DNA from: Comamonadaceae bacterium
GTDB taxonomy: Bacteria; Pseudomonadota; Gammaproteobacteria; Burkholderiales; Burkholderiaceae
Assembly (NCBI GenBank): GCA_947374535.1
Contig: CANCCJ010000115.1
Location: 1-8,179, forward strand
Direction of reading: 5' to 3'
DNA length: 8,179 nt
Made by a program: the position numbers and the translations under genes
Notes under the pieces: generated by a model
What the model saw: only the letters and a program-made list of their open reading frames with translations
The model's database searches: none
Told to the model about the DNA's origin: nothing
Part shown: one piece after another, positions 8,078-8,179 of the stretch
Numbering within the stretch: position 1 is the first letter of the stretch
Layout of the letters: the number at the start of each line of letters is the position of its first letter

Positions 8078-8170
8078 GGTTGGGTCTAAAATCCAGCCCG
8101 TCATCACCGCAAGTTTTCATTCTTGAAAAACTCCCGGCAACACCTTGATTAGGCTGGTTTGCGAGTGATG
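8078..8170 (-). ncRNA. Structured rpsB mRNA leader, possible S2 autoregulatory element
   Basis: The minus-strand leader can fold into a long stem: CATCAC-CGCAA (8170-8159, one bulged T at 8164) pairs with TTGCGGTGATG (8112-8102), 11 base pairs. Inside its loop lies a second hairpin, AGTTTTTCA/TGAAAACT with an AGAA loop (8132-8112), which shares one base pair position with the outer stem. CCAGCC (8157-8152), also in the loop, is the exact complement of GGCTGG (8098-8093) just past the outer stem, which would form an H-type pseudoknot. GGCTGG could instead pair less well with CCAACC (8083-8078), four bases from the Shine-Dalgarno. S2 repressing its own rpsB-tsf mRNA through the leader is established in E. 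coli; that this RNA does the same is inference. No promoter is visible, and since the outer stem reaches 8170, transcription probably starts near or beyond the right edge. Confidence 0.5.
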
Positions 8171-8179
8171 TTTGTCCGA

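Noticed and set aside
8064..8120. N-terminal extension of rpsB to the ATG at 8120
   Set aside because: The 19 extra residues do not resemble S2, the region folds as leader RNA, and the ATG at 8063 has a well placed GGAG.
1..8179. tRNA or rRNA genes, CRISPR arrays, insertion sequences, phage or defence genes
   Set aside because: None seen: almost all of the window is occupied by eight core genes, without direct repeat arrays, terminal inverted repeats or transposase-like frames.

Overview
The window is a conserved bacterial housekeeping cluster, all on the minus strand, read from the right edge to the left: rpsB, tsf, pyrH, frr, cdsA, dxr, rseP and the first two thirds of bamA, which runs off the left edge. 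The gene set and the protein sequences point to a betaproteobacterium, probably Burkholderiales and perhaps a freshwater Comamonadaceae. The taxonomic guess rests on protein character, the frr-cdsA-dxr-rseP-bamA order and a moderately GC-rich base composition judged by eye; no search was run. No gene is supported on the plus strand. The long plus-strand frames are shadows of the minus-strand genes.

Layout from right to left. Positions 8064-8179 hold the rpsB leader, with several predicted base-paired elements, including a possible pseudoknot. rpsB (8063-7323) and tsf (7239-6346) follow, separated by a GC-rich hairpin flanked by A and T tracts. A second, very clear intrinsic terminator lies just after tsf. 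pyrH (6270-5548) and frr (5499-4939) come next, each with a good Shine-Dalgarno sequence. Five bases after frr, cdsA (4933-4097) begins. It overlaps dxr (4100-2871, GTG start) by four bases, dxr overlaps rseP (2874-1501) by four bases, and bamA (1483 to the edge) starts 17 bases after rseP. There is no gene-free stretch longer than about 120 bases.

How the genes fit together: rpsB, tsf and frr serve translation (ribosomal protein S2, elongation factor Ts, ribosome recycling). pyrH makes UDP for nucleotide and cell-wall precursor pools. cdsA makes CDP-diacylglycerol for phospholipids, and dxr commits carbon to the MEP isoprenoid pathway. rseP is the intramembrane protease of the envelope stress response, and bamA inserts outer membrane proteins. 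The cluster therefore joins translation capacity to envelope growth.

The main departure from the usual arrangement is that uppS (undecaprenyl diphosphate synthase), commonly found between frr and cdsA in related bacteria, is absent. I found no previously undescribed system here. The most interesting non-coding signal is the structured rpsB leader.
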